This document shows, piece by piece, positions 7,377-15,133 of a DNA stretch of 37,551 bases. Below the pieces are notes generated by a model that was given only the letters and a program-made list of their open reading frames with translations, did not search any database and was not told where the DNA came from. How positions within the stretch are numbered: the first letter of the stretch is position 1; every line of letters starts with the position of its first letter. The stretch covers positions 1-37,551 of the forward strand of contig JACPCW010000106.1 in assembly GCA_016184365.1 (NCBI GenBank). The letters are read 5' to 3'. Source of the stretch: Candidatus Rokuibacteriota bacterium (GTDB lineage Bacteria; Methylomirabilota; Methylomirabilia; Rokubacteriales; CSP1-6). The position numbers and the translations under genes were made by a program.

Positions 7377-8304
7377 GGATGACCCCGGCGACACGCGTCT
7401 CTCGCGACGCGCGGTCCTCGCGCTGATGGCCGCGGCGGCCGCGGCCGGCGCCGATCTCCCGCGCGCCGGCGCGACGGGCGCGCTGCTGCAACGGCCGATC
7501 CCGTCGAGCGGCGAATCGATCCCGGCCGTCGGGCTCGGCACGTGGCGCACGTTCGACGTCGGCACGTCGGCCGGCGCGCGCGATCCGCTGCGCGAGGTGC
7601 TCAAGCAGTTCGTCGCCCTCGGCGGCCGCGTGATCGATTCGTCGCCGATGTACGGCGCCGCCGAGACCGTCGTCGGCGATCTCGCGGCGGAGCTCAAGCT
7701 CCACGACAAGCTCTTTCTCGCGACGAAGGTGTGGACGAGCGGCCGCGACGCCGGCATCGCGCAGATGGAGCAGTCGATCCGCCGCATGCGCGCGACGCGG
7801 ATGGATCTCATGCAGGTCCACAATCTGGTCGACTGGCGCGCCCACCTGGCCACACTGCGCGACTGGAAGACGCAAGGCCGCATCCGCTACCTGGGCATCA
7901 CGCACTACACGGCGAGCGGCTACGACGAGCTCGAGCGGGTGCTGCGCAGCGAGCCCCTCGACGTCGTCCAGGTGAACTATTCACTCGGCGAGCGTGAGGC
8001 GGAGCGGCGCATCCTGCCGCTGGCGCGTGATCGTGGCGTCGCGGTGCTCGTGAATCGACCGTTCTCGGAGGGCAACCTCTTCCGCCGCGTGCGCGGCCAG
8101 CCGCTGCCGGCGTGGGCGGCCGACGCCGGCTGCGAAAGCTGGGCGCAGATCTTCCTGAAATGGATCCTCGCGCATCCGGCGGTCACGTGCGTGATCCCCG
8201 CGACGAGCAAGCCGCAGCATCTCGTCGACAACATGCGCGCCGGCACCGGCGCGCTGCCGGACGCCGCGATGCGCGACCGCATGGCCGCCGCCGTCGCCCG
8301 ATGA
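7363..8304 (+). CDS. Exported (Tat-type) aldo/keto reductase
   Basis: A 313-residue protein. The N-terminus has a twin-arginine-like signal (TRLSRRAVLALMAAAAAAGA) followed by the AKR barrel. Catalytic tetrad candidates are Asp92 and Tyr97 (VIDSSPMYG), Lys122 (ATKVW) and His153 (LMQVHN). The NADPH-binding C-terminal segment CVIPATSKPQHLVDNM is intact. Tat-exported aldo/keto reductases are known in several phyla; the physiological aldehyde or ketone is not identifiable. GTG 7363 and GTG 7372 are both possible starts. It ends seven bases before the remains of an EamA transporter on the opposite strand. Confidence 0.85.
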   Translation: MCTVKDDPGDTRLSRRAVLALMAAAAAAGADLPRAGATGALLQRPIPSSGESIPAVGLGTWRTFDVGTSAGARDPLREVLKQFVALGGRVIDSSPMYGAAETVVGDLAAELKLHDKLFLATKVWTSGRDAGIAQMEQSIRRMRATRMDLMQVHNLVDWRAHLATLRDWKTQGRIRYLGITHYTASGYDELERVLRSEPLDVVQVNYSLGEREAERRILPLARDRGVAVLVNRPFSEGNLFRRVRGQPLPAWAADAGCESWAQIFLKWILAHPAVTCVIPATSKPQHLVDNMRAGTGALPDAAMRDRMAAAVAR

Positions 8305-8310
8305 GTGATC

Positions 8311-8777
8311 TCAACGCGGCGTCCGGCCCGGCAGCGGTCCTCCGCTTGCGAGATAGACGCCGACGGAGATGAGGACGATGCCGCCCCAATCCGTTCCGCC
8401 TGGCCACTCCCCGAGGAGTGGTATGGCAAACAGCGCCGACAGCGCCGGCACCAAGGCTCCAAAGGCCGCCCCACCCGAAGCGCCGAGGACCCGCCCGCCG
8501 CGACCAGCGCGTAAGGCGCGCCCAGCCCGGCAATGATCACGGCCAGTCCAGGCCATCCGAGGCGGTCGCGGGCAAGGCCTCGCCGCACGAGGACCGGCGA
8601 CAGGACGACGCCCGCCACGCCGAAGCGCAGCGCCGCGATGTCCCATGCGTCCAGGGTGGTCGTCACGGCCAGCCGCGTGATGACGCTCCAGCTCGCCCAG
8701 ATCGATACGGCGGCGCAGCCGACCACGGCCCCCTTCAGATAGTTCGAGCTGGCTGGCAGGACCGTCGTGGTCGGCAC
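8311..8777 (-). pseudogene. EamA/DMT-family transporter remnant with internal deletion
   Basis: The N-terminal segment SNYLKGAVVGCAAVSIWASW through WPGLAVIIAGLGAPYALVAA is the first three to four helices of a ten-helix drug/metabolite exporter. It is followed, in a different frame, by LGASGGAAFGALVPALSALF and LLGEWPGGTDWGGIVLISVG with VYLASG, which is the C-terminal end of the second EamA repeat. About 150-170 residues expected between them are absent and the frame changes at the join (about 8480-8500). A GTG at 8777 is the likely original start. No functional transporter can be made. Confidence 0.75.
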
Positions 8778-8808
8778 CTCACCCGGAATTTGAGGAGCGC
8801 CAGTCCAA

Positions 8809-9585
8809 TCAATCCTCGCGGTTCGCGACGCGCGGTCCACCGCTCACGTACACGGTCTCGCCGGTCATGAAGTTCGCCTGGTCGGACGCGACGAAGATGA
8901 CCGCCCACGCGATTTCCTCCGGACGGCCGACGCGCCCGAGCGGCACCTCGCGCCCGGCGTTCGCGATCATCGCCGGCGTCTTCCAGACCTCGAGCACCCC
9001 TTCCGTCTCGACCGGCCCGGGCGCGACGGCATTGACGAGGATGCCGTGTTTCGCCCACTCCGCGCCGAGGCTCTGCGTGAGGACGGTGACGCCCGCTTTC
9101 GTCGCGGCGTAGGCCGCGAGCCCGCGTGAGCCCGAGCGTCCCGCGACGGAGCTCACGTTGACGATCTTGCCGCCGCGCTGGCGGATCATCACGCGCCCGA
9201 CGGCCTGCGAGAAGAGGAACACGCCGGTGAGGTTCGTCGCGACCATCGCATCCCATTCGTGGCGCGGCAGGTCTTCGAGCCGCGAGCGGATGCGATACCC
9301 CGCGTTGTTGACGAGCAGGTCGATGCGGCCGAACGTCTCGACACTCTGCGCGACGGCGCGCTCGACCTGCGCGGCCTCACGCACGTCGCACTCGACGGCG
9401 AGCGCGCGACAGCCTTCCGCGCGCACCGCCTCCGCGACCGCTTCGAGCGCGGAGAGCCGCCGGCTGCACAGGACGACGTGCGCGCCGACTTTCGCGACTT
9501 CCACCGCGATCGCGCGTCCGATCCCCTGGCTCGCGCCGGTGACGATGGCGACGCGGTCGCGCAGCGTGTCCGGTGAGAAACCCAT
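8809..9585 (-). CDS. Short-chain dehydrogenase/reductase (classical SDR)
   Basis: A 258-residue Rossmann oxidoreductase. The cofactor motif TGASQGIG is at 16-23 (Gly17, Gly21, Gly23), NNAG at 93-96, and catalytic Asn118, Ser145 or Ser146, Tyr159 and Lys163 (YAATK). The C-terminal WAVIFVASDQANFMTGETVY followed by VSGG is typical of FabG-like SDRs. The arginine pair after beta-strand 2 (SRR) suggests NADP(H). It lies six bases downstream of the NIPSNAP-like gene, probably in one transcript. The substrate is unknown; fatty-acid FabG is less likely given the catabolic surroundings. Confidence 0.9.
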   Translation of the reverse strand: MGFSPDTLRDRVAIVTGASQGIGRAIAVEVAKVGAHVVLCSRRLSALEAVAEAVRAEGCRALAVECDVREAAQVERAVAQSVETFGRIDLLVNNAGYRIRSRLEDLPRHEWDAMVATNLTGVFLFSQAVGRVMIRQRGGKIVNVSSVAGRSGSRGLAAYAATKAGVTVLTQSLGAEWAKHGILVNAVAPGPVETEGVLEVWKTPAMIANAGREVPLGRVGRPEEIAWAVIFVASDQANFMTGETVYVSGGPRVANRED

Positions 9586-9591
9586 CGCGCG

Positions 9592-9828
9592 CTACTGGAT
9601 GACCGACCGCGGCGTCGCGACCAGACGCGTGACCTTGATCTGCTCCCGGTCGATCAGCGTCGGCACGCGCGGCGCGATCTCGTTCTTCCAGTATTCCTCG
9701 CCGACGAAGCTGCCGAGAATGACCATGCCCATCTTGACCTGGAACGGAATGATCTCCTCTTCCATGCACTTCACCCACGCGGCCTGCTGTCCCGGGCGCA
9801 CGTGGTACTGCCGCAGTTCGAAGAACAT
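9592..9828 (-). CDS. NIPSNAP-family protein with apparent internal in-frame deletion
   Basis: A 78-residue protein beginning MFFELRQYHVRPGQQAAWVK, a clear NIPSNAP/dimeric alpha-beta-barrel start, with a strong AGGAGG site six bases before ATG. Family members of this type are about 105-110 residues. Here GSFVGEE runs straight into YWKNEIAPRVPTLIDRE, skipping the usual central strand and helix (the V.VW.RRF.sE..R..LY segment, about 28 residues). The frame is kept, so a shortened protein is made if the gene is expressed, but the ferredoxin-like fold should be broken. It is followed closely by the SDR gene. Confidence 0.7.
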   Translation of the reverse strand: MFFELRQYHVRPGQQAAWVKCMEEEIIPFQVKMGMVILGSFVGEEYWKNEIAPRVPTLIDREQIKVTRLVATPRSVIQ

Positions 9829-9899
9829 GTCGCCTCCTGGCTCGGGCGCCTTCAGCGACGGCGGCCCGGCGCCCGAGAGCGTACACCGGGGGCGTCGGG

Positions 9900-9905
9900 T
9901 ATGAT
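9900..9905 (+). promoter_or_regulatory. Candidate -10 element (TATGAT)
   Basis: TATGAT ends nine bases before ATG 9915 and three before GTG 9909 of the DUF6282-like gene. The spacing would give a leaderless or very short-leader transcript. No good -35 is present, so the call is tentative. Confidence 0.35.
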
Positions 9906-9908
9906 CCG

Positions 9909-10988
9909 GTGCGCATGCGTCCCGATCTGCGCACCTCCCGACACCTGTGCGGTTGCAGCGCCGCGGCTGATCTCTCCATCACCGCGCTCGCCGTTCGGCA
10001 CGCGCCGAAAACGCCCCGCCACCCGCGCGGCACCGTGGCCAGCGGAGCCGCACGCAGCACCGCCGGCTCGGGCGAAATCGCGCAGGCGCCGGCGGCGCGC
10101 GGGTACTCGCCACCGCCGCCACCGGTCAGTCCGATCCGGGGCCTCATCGACTTCCACACGCACGCGGCGCCCGACGTCTTCGGGCGCGCCGTCGACGACG
10201 ACGAGCTCGCGAGCCTCGCCGCGGCGCGCCAGATGGAAGCCGTCGTGTTCAAGAATCACGTCGCGCTCACCGCCGATCGCGCGTGGCTCGTGCGGAAGCA
10301 CGTGCCGGGCATCAAGGTCTTCGGCGGCATCGTGCTGAACGGCGCCGTCGGCGGCATCAACCCGCAGGCGGTCGAGTGGATGTGGCGCATGCAGGGCGGC
10401 TACGGCCGCGTCGTGTGGTTCTCGACGTTCGATGCCGACCATCACGTGAAGCAGCGCGGGACCGGCGAGGCCGGCATTCCGGTCGTCGACGATCGCGGCG
10501 CCGTCGTGCCGGCGGCGCGCGAGGTGCTGAAGATCTGCGCGCGGCAGCGCCTGGTCGTGCACACCGGGCACATGTCGGCCGAGCAGGCGCTGGCCTTGAT
10601 CGCCGCGGCGCGCGAGGAAGGCTGCGACCGCATCGTCGTGACGCACGCGCAGTTCGAGGTCGTCGGGATGACGGAGCCGCAGATGAAGAGGGCCGCGGCG
10701 ATGGGCGCGAAGATGGAGGTCTGCGCGCTCGGCATGCTCGTCGGTCCCGAGGCGCCGCTCGAGTGGATGCGGCACTCGATCCGCGTGCCGCTCGCCGACA
10801 CGGCGGCGCGCATCCGCAACGTCGGCGCGCAGCACTTCGTCCTCGGCACCGACCTCGGTCAGACGGGCAACCCGACGCCGGCGGACGGCCTGCAGATGTT
10901 CGTGCAGGGCCTGATGGCCGAGGGCGTGACGCGCGAGGACATCGAGACGATGGGCCGCGAGGTGCCGGGCGCGCTCCTGCTCGGCTAG
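9909..10988 (+). CDS. DUF6282-like metal-dependent hydrolase (amidohydrolase superfamily)
   Basis: Up to 359 residues. The recognisable domain begins about residue 78 with GLIDFHTHAAPDVFGRAVDD, where the D-x-H-x-H motif supplies metal ligands. Further candidates are His in FKNHVAL, LVVHTGHMS, IVVTHAQFE and the late Asp in VLGTDLGQTGNPTP. This pattern fits the DUF6282 branch of TIM-barrel hydrolases. The first 75 residues are proline/alanine/arginine-rich with no homology I recognise, so the true start may be later, although no in-frame ATG lies between 9915 and the domain. It may hydrolyse a small amide or lactone; the substrate is unknown. It precedes the CinA-like gene by 25 bases. Confidence 0.75.
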   Translation: MRMRPDLRTSRHLCGCSAAADLSITALAVRHAPKTPRHPRGTVASGAARSTAGSGEIAQAPAARGYSPPPPPVSPIRGLIDFHTHAAPDVFGRAVDDDELASLAAARQMEAVVFKNHVALTADRAWLVRKHVPGIKVFGGIVLNGAVGGINPQAVEWMWRMQGGYGRVVWFSTFDADHHVKQRGTGEAGIPVVDDRGAVVPAAREVLKICARQRLVVHTGHMSAEQALALIAAAREEGCDRIVVTHAQFEVVGMTEPQMKRAAAMGAKMEVCALGMLVGPEAPLEWMRHSIRVPLADTAARIRNVGAQHFVLGTDLGQTGNPTPADGLQMFVQGLMAEGVTREDIETMGREVPGALLLG

Positions 10989-11013
10989 GACTCGTGGGCT
11001 ACTATTGGGGGCC

Positions 11014-12285
11014 ATGCGCCTTGAAATCATTTGCACGGGCGACGAAGTCCTCACCGGCAAGATCGTGAACACGAACTTCAGCTACATGAGCCAGAAGCTG
11101 GAGGACGTCGGGCTGGCGGTGAGCTGGGAGACGACCGTCGGCGACGATCGCGACAATCTGTTGCACGCCTTCCAGCTCGCCGGCGAGCGCGCGGATGCGG
11201 TGATCGTCAACGGCGGCCTGGGTCCGACGGTCGACGACCTCTCGCAAGAAGTTGCCGCCCAGGCGGCGGGCGTCGACCTCGTCCTGAACGAGGACTGGCT
11301 GGCCCGCATGGAGGAATTCTTCCGCCGGCGCAGCCGCGTGATGCCGCCGAACAACCGCAAGCAGGCGATGCTGCCCTCGACCGCGGAAGTGATCGACAAC
11401 CCGATCGGCACCGCGTGCGGCTTCGCGCTCGACATCGGGCGGGCGCGCTTTTTCTTCACGCCCGGCGTGCCGCGCGAGCTCCGTCGCATGCTCGAAGAGC
11501 AGATCGTTCCCCGGCTCCTCGCGAAGAGCGGCAAGCCCGTCGCCATCCATCTCAAGCGCTTTCATTCGTACGGACTCGGCGAGTCGCACATCGACACGCT
11601 GCTGACCGGGCTCGAGCAGATGGCACCCGACGGCGGCGTGAAGCTCGGCTTCCGCTCGCACTATCCGCAGATCGAGACGAAGCTGACCGTCCGCGGCACG
11701 AACATGGACGACGTGCGCCGCAAGCTCGAGCCGCTCGCGCAGCAAGTGCGCAAGCGACTCGGCAACTTCATCCTCGCGGAGGACGACGACACCCTCGAGG
11801 GCGTGGTGCTGCGGGAGCTCACGGCGCGTCAGGGCAATCTCACCACGGTGGAGATGTTCACCAGCGGACAGGTGGCCGGACGTGTCGCGCACCTGGCGGG
11901 CGCCGAGAAGGTGTTCCGCCGCGGCATCGTCGCTCGCGACCTCGCGGAGATCTACGCCGCGGTCGGCCTCGACGTCGCGCCGCCGGCCGGCGAGCTCACG
12001 CGTGAGACGGCGGAAGCGGTGGCGCGCGCCGCGCGGGTGACCGGCGGCTCGACGCACGCGCTCGCCGTGCTCATCGAGCTCGACGAGGGCGCCGACCGCA
12101 TCGACTTCGGCGGCACCATCTGTCTCGCCATCGCGACGGCGAACGACGCCTCGTCGCGGCGGAGTCGCATCCTCGGCGGGCGTGACTGGGTGCGTCTCGG
12201 CGCGGCCGAGATGGGACTCGACTGCCTCCGCCGCTATCTGCAGGGACTGCCCGTCGTCGAGCGCATCGACTTCGAGAAAGTGTGA
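11014..12285 (+). CDS. CinA-like protein with degenerate C-terminal (PncC) domain
   Basis: A 423-residue protein. Residues 1-170 are a MoaB/Mog-type domain (EIICTGDEVLTGKIVNTN, VIVNGGLGPTVDDLS, TPGVPRELRRML), as in CinA, which has ADP-ribose pyrophosphatase activity in characterised members. The rest follows the CinA layout but the PncC/NMN-deamidase domain is eroded. The nucleophile motif AESCTGG is replaced by VEMFTSG (the Ser position is Met281), and the GIAGP motif near the end is replaced by LIELDEGADRIDFGGT. It is therefore unlikely to deamidate NMN. ATG 11014 is preferred; TACTAT at 11000-11005 lies eight bases upstream. The CMD-family gene follows after seven bases. Confidence 0.8.
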   Translation: MRLEIICTGDEVLTGKIVNTNFSYMSQKLEDVGLAVSWETTVGDDRDNLLHAFQLAGERADAVIVNGGLGPTVDDLSQEVAAQAAGVDLVLNEDWLARMEEFFRRRSRVMPPNNRKQAMLPSTAEVIDNPIGTACGFALDIGRARFFFTPGVPRELRRMLEEQIVPRLLAKSGKPVAIHLKRFHSYGLGESHIDTLLTGLEQMAPDGGVKLGFRSHYPQIETKLTVRGTNMDDVRRKLEPLAQQVRKRLGNFILAEDDDTLEGVVLRELTARQGNLTTVEMFTSGQVAGRVAHLAGAEKVFRRGIVARDLAEIYAAVGLDVAPPAGELTRETAEAVARAARVTGGSTHALAVLIELDEGADRIDFGGTICLAIATANDASSRRSRILGGRDWVRLGAAEMGLDCLRRYLQGLPVVERIDFEKV

Positions 12286-12292
12286 GGCATCC

Positions 12293-12838
12293 ATGGCCAG
12301 ACTGACGCCCATCACGGGCAAGAACCAGGTCGATCCGAAGCATCACGGGATCGTCGACGACATCGTCAAGAGCCGCGGCGCGATCCAGGGGCCCTTCACG
12401 ATGTTCCTCCACTCGCCGGAGATCGCCGGACGCGTCGCCCACCTCGGCGCGTACGTCCGCTTCGAGGGATCGCTCGACATGCGCGTGCGCGTGCTCGCCG
12501 CGATGGTCGTCGCGCGCGAGTTCGAGGCGCTCTACGTCTGGGGCGCGCAGACGGGCAGCGCGCGCAAGCAGGGCGTGCCGGAGTCGACGATCACGGCGAT
12601 CCGCGAGCAGCATTCGCGCGGCTTGCCGCCGGACGACGCGCAGGTCGTGGACTTCACGCGCGAGCTGCTTCGCAAGCACCGCGTGAGCGACGCCACGGCG
12701 AACGCGCTGCGCCAGCGGTTCGGCGACGACGGCTTCGTTCAGCTCACGGGCGCGATCGGGTACTACAGCCTGCTCGCGATGACGGTCAACGCGTGCGAGC
12801 TCGAAGCCGGCCCCGGCGCCGAAGTGCTCACCAGCTAA
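12293..12838 (+). CDS. Carboxymuconolactone decarboxylase (CMD)/AhpD-like family protein
   Basis: A 181-residue all-helical protein. The CMD core runs about residues 35-100 (FTMFLHSPEIAGRVAHLGAY, RVRVLAAMVVAREFEALYVW). The AhpD Cys-x-x-Cys is absent, and the usual E/Y-W-x-x-H-x-x-x-A site reads YVWGAQTGSA, so the histidine is missing. Decarboxylase or peroxidase chemistry is therefore doubtful, as in many CMD-like proteins of catabolic clusters. It follows the CinA-like gene closely. Its TAA stop lies inside the left arm of a large inverted repeat. Confidence 0.75.
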   Translation: MARLTPITGKNQVDPKHHGIVDDIVKSRGAIQGPFTMFLHSPEIAGRVAHLGAYVRFEGSLDMRVRVLAAMVVAREFEALYVWGAQTGSARKQGVPESTITAIREQHSRGLPPDDAQVVDFTRELLRKHRVSDATANALRQRFGDDGFVQLTGAIGYYSLLAMTVNACELEAGPGAEVLTS

Positions 12839-13073
12839 TGAGTCTCGCGGAATTGGCTGACGGCCCCGCCCCGGACGCCCTGACTGGCGAGCCGTCGTCG
12901 CCGTGCTCGTTCCGGCGCAGGGCGAGCGCGCCTCGCGGGTCGGCTGCCCTCGCGCCGCCCCCGGTGGGGGATGGGGGGGCGCGCTCGCCCTGCGCCGGAA
13001 CGAGCTACGGCGACAGGCGAGCCGGTCGGGGCGTCCGGGGCGGGGCCGTCAGCCAATTCCGCGAGGTTCATTA
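12835..13073. repeat. Large inverted repeat (MITE-like), arms about 90 bp
   Basis: The left arm starts CTAATGAGTCTCGCGG at 12835 and runs to about 12924. The right arm (about 12980-13073) ends CCGCGAGGTTCATTAG and is its near-perfect reverse complement. The outer 45 bases differ at only a few positions; a few small indels follow before the shared TCGTTCCGGCGCAGGGCGAG segment. The roughly 55-base centre contains a small CCCCC/GGGGG hairpin. No protein is encoded inside. It could fold into a long hairpin in DNA or RNA between the CMD gene, whose stop it contains, and the amidohydrolase gene. It is distinct in sequence from the short two-hairpin elements. Confidence 0.85.
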
Positions 13074-13083
13074 GGAGAACGCC

Positions 13084-13911
13084 ATGCTGATCGTCGACGC
13101 GCAGGTGCACATCTGGAGCGGCGGCAAGCCGGCGAACCCGAACCATCGCCAGGTCGAGCAATTCACGAAGGACGATCTGCTGAACGAGATGGACGCGGCC
13201 GGCGTCGACGCCGCGCTGATCCATCCGCCGACGTCCTGGGATCCGAACGCCAACGAGCTGGCCATCGAGGCCGCGCGCCGGCATCCGGATCGGCTCGCGA
13301 TCCTCGGCAACTTCCCGCTCGACAAGGCGGAGAGCCGCGCGCTGATCGACGGCTGGAAGCAGAAGCCCGGCATGCTCGGCCTGCGCTTCACGTTCCTCCA
13401 GCCGCACATGAAGACGTGGCCGACCGACGGCACGATGGACTGGCTGTGGCCGGCCGCCGAGCGCGCGGGCATTCCGGTCGCGCTGCTCGCCCACACGTTC
13501 ATGCCGAAGGTCGCGGAGATCGCCGCCCGCCATCCCGGCCTCCCGCTCATCGTCGACCATCTCGGGCGTCCGTCGGGCACGAAGGACGACGCGGCGTGGT
13601 CCAGCCTGGACGAGATGCTGGCCCTCGCGAAGCATCCGAACGTCGCGATCAAGGCGACGGGCGCGCCGAGCTACTCGAGCGAGCCCTATCCCTACCGGAA
13701 CATCCACGGTCACCTGAAGCGGATCTTCGACGCGTTCGGACCGCAGCGGATGTTCTGGGGCACGGACATCACGCGCATGCCGTGCACGTGGCGCCAGTGC
13801 GTGACGATGTTCACCGACGAGCTCCCCTGGCTGAAGGGCCGCGACCTCGAGCTCGTGATGGGCCGCGCTGTCTGCGACTGGCTCGGCTGGAAGCTGCCCG
13901 CGCGCGCATGA
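13084..13911 (+). CDS. Amidohydrolase-2 family metal-dependent hydrolase/decarboxylase
   Basis: A 275-residue TIM-barrel enzyme with an AGGAG site before ATG. Candidate metal ligands: the first pair is D-A-Q-V-H at residues 5-9 (VDAQVHIW; the usual first His is Gln), His in LLAHTFMP, His in IVDHLGRPSG and the late Asp in MFWGTDITR. This matches the ACMSD/lactonase-like branch (2-pyrone-4,6-dicarboxylate lactonase relatives). It overlaps the downstream LLM gene by ATGA, so hydrolase and monooxygenase are translationally coupled and probably act in the same degradative step series. The substrate is not identifiable. Confidence 0.85.
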   Translation: MLIVDAQVHIWSGGKPANPNHRQVEQFTKDDLLNEMDAAGVDAALIHPPTSWDPNANELAIEAARRHPDRLAILGNFPLDKAESRALIDGWKQKPGMLGLRFTFLQPHMKTWPTDGTMDWLWPAAERAGIPVALLAHTFMPKVAEIAARHPGLPLIVDHLGRPSGTKDDAAWSSLDEMLALAKHPNVAIKATGAPSYSSEPYPYRNIHGHLKRIFDAFGPQRMFWGTDITRMPCTWRQCVTMFTDELPWLKGRDLELVMGRAVCDWLGWKLPARA

Positions 13912-14906
13912 AGTTCGGGATCTTCGGCAGCGCCCAGGCGAAGCGCGGCGGACCGGACACCGACAGCGGCGCCGGCTTTCGCGAGTTCGTCGAGCACAAC
14001 GTCGAGGCCGAGGCGCTCGGCTTTCACAGCTCGTTCCTCGTCGAGCATCACTTCACCGGCTTCGGCCAGGTCTCGGCGACGCTGAATCTGCTCACGTGGG
14101 TCGGCGCGCGCACGAGCACGCTGCGGCTCGGCACGGCGGTGATCGTGCTCCCGTGGCACAACCCGGTCCTGCTCGCCGAGCAGACGGCGACGCTCGATCT
14201 CCTGTCGGGCGGTCGTCTCGACTTCGGCATCGGCAAGGGCTACCGGCACAACGAGTTCGCCGGCTTCTGCATCCCGATGGAGGAAGCGGACGAGCGCTTC
14301 GAGGAAGCCCTGAGCGTCCTGGCGAAGGCGTGGACGTCCGACACGCCGTGGTCGCATCGAGGCACGTACTGGCAGTTCGAGAACGTGATCGTCGAGCCGC
14401 CGGTCGTCCAGAAGCCGCACCCGCCGTTCTGGATGGGCGCGGGACATCGCCACTCGATCGAGAAGGTCGCCGCGCGCGGCCACCACCTGCTCCTCGACCA
14501 GTTCTCGTCGATCGAGCAGGCCGGCGAGCGGATCGCGATCTTCAAGGCCGCCGTCGAGAAGCAGGGCCGCGCGTTCGATCCGATGACCGTCGCGGTCACA
14601 CGGTCCATCAACGTCGTGATGACCGCGGAGGAGAAGCAGAAGGCGGTCGAAGCGCGCCTCGCCGCACGCCGCCGCACGGAGCAGCTGGCGCAGCGGCCGG
14701 ACGGGCAGAACCGCTCGAGCATCATGTCGTACGCCATGACGCTCGAGGGCTCGGAGGAGAGCGCGCTCTACGGCACGCCCGACGAGATCGCGGCGAAGCT
14801 CGAGACGCTGCGCGATCTGGGCGCCGAATACGTCCTCGTCAACAGCGCGGGCGGCCGCGAGGCGCTGCGGCGGTTCGCCAAGGAAGTCATGCCGGCATTT
14901 TCCTGA
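13908..14906 (+). CDS. LLM-class flavin-dependent oxidoreductase (luciferase-like)
   Basis: A 332-residue protein close in layout to bacterial luciferase alpha-like monooxygenases: MKFGIFGSAQAKRGG, FHSSFLVEHHFTGFGQVS, LRLGTAVIVLPWHNPVLLAE, GRLDFGIGKGYRHNEF and the C-terminal GTPDEIAAKLETLRDLGAEY. It starts in the ATGA overlap with the amidohydrolase gene. It ends five bases before the small convergent gene on the other strand. It probably works with an external flavin reductase; its substrate is presumably that of the coupled hydrolase. Confidence 0.9.
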   Translation: MKFGIFGSAQAKRGGPDTDSGAGFREFVEHNVEAEALGFHSSFLVEHHFTGFGQVSATLNLLTWVGARTSTLRLGTAVIVLPWHNPVLLAEQTATLDLLSGGRLDFGIGKGYRHNEFAGFCIPMEEADERFEEALSVLAKAWTSDTPWSHRGTYWQFENVIVEPPVVQKPHPPFWMGAGHRHSIEKVAARGHHLLLDQFSSIEQAGERIAIFKAAVEKQGRAFDPMTVAVTRSINVVMTAEEKQKAVEARLAARRRTEQLAQRPDGQNRSSIMSYAMTLEGSEESALYGTPDEIAAKLETLRDLGAEYVLVNSAGGREALRRFAKEVMPAFS

Positions 14907-14911
14907 GCGAT

Positions 14912-15133
14912 CTATCGGGGATCCGCAAGGAGCGCGAATGGCTCGCCGCGAGGACCGGGCCGCGCTCGCAATTCCGCGATCGACGGTCGTCTCAACGCGG
15001 CGAGGCAGCGAAGGTATTCATCGAACGACAGCACCGGACCGTTTCGGAGCCGGTTCAAGACGGCGACGTCTTCCGCCGTCGTGGGCAGATCCTGGTCGAG
15101 CCGCAGAACCTTACCTGAGTCGCCTGAGCTCAT
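14912..15133 (-). CDS. Small protein paired with a nucleotidyltransferase (possible antitoxin)
   Basis: A 73-residue protein (SGKVLRLDQDLPTTAEDVAV, LNRLRNGPVLSFDEYLRCLA). The DLPTT-x-ED-x-x-x-L pattern recurs, to my knowledge, in small unannotated proteins beside DUF6036/AbiEii-like nucleotidyltransferases. It starts 23 bases inside the end of the nucleotidyltransferase gene, so both are co-translated. A toxin-antitoxin role is suggested only by this arrangement. A minor structural or regulatory partner is equally possible. Confidence 0.5.
   Translation of the reverse strand: MSSGDSGKVLRLDQDLPTTAEDVAVLNRLRNGPVLSFDEYLRCLAALRRPSIAELRARPGPRGEPFALLADPR

Noticed and set aside
12835..13073. Small mirrored peptides (LAELADGPAPDA) on both strands
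   Set aside because: Both come from the two arms of the inverted repeat; the likeness is forced by the DNA palindrome and gives no evidence of coding.
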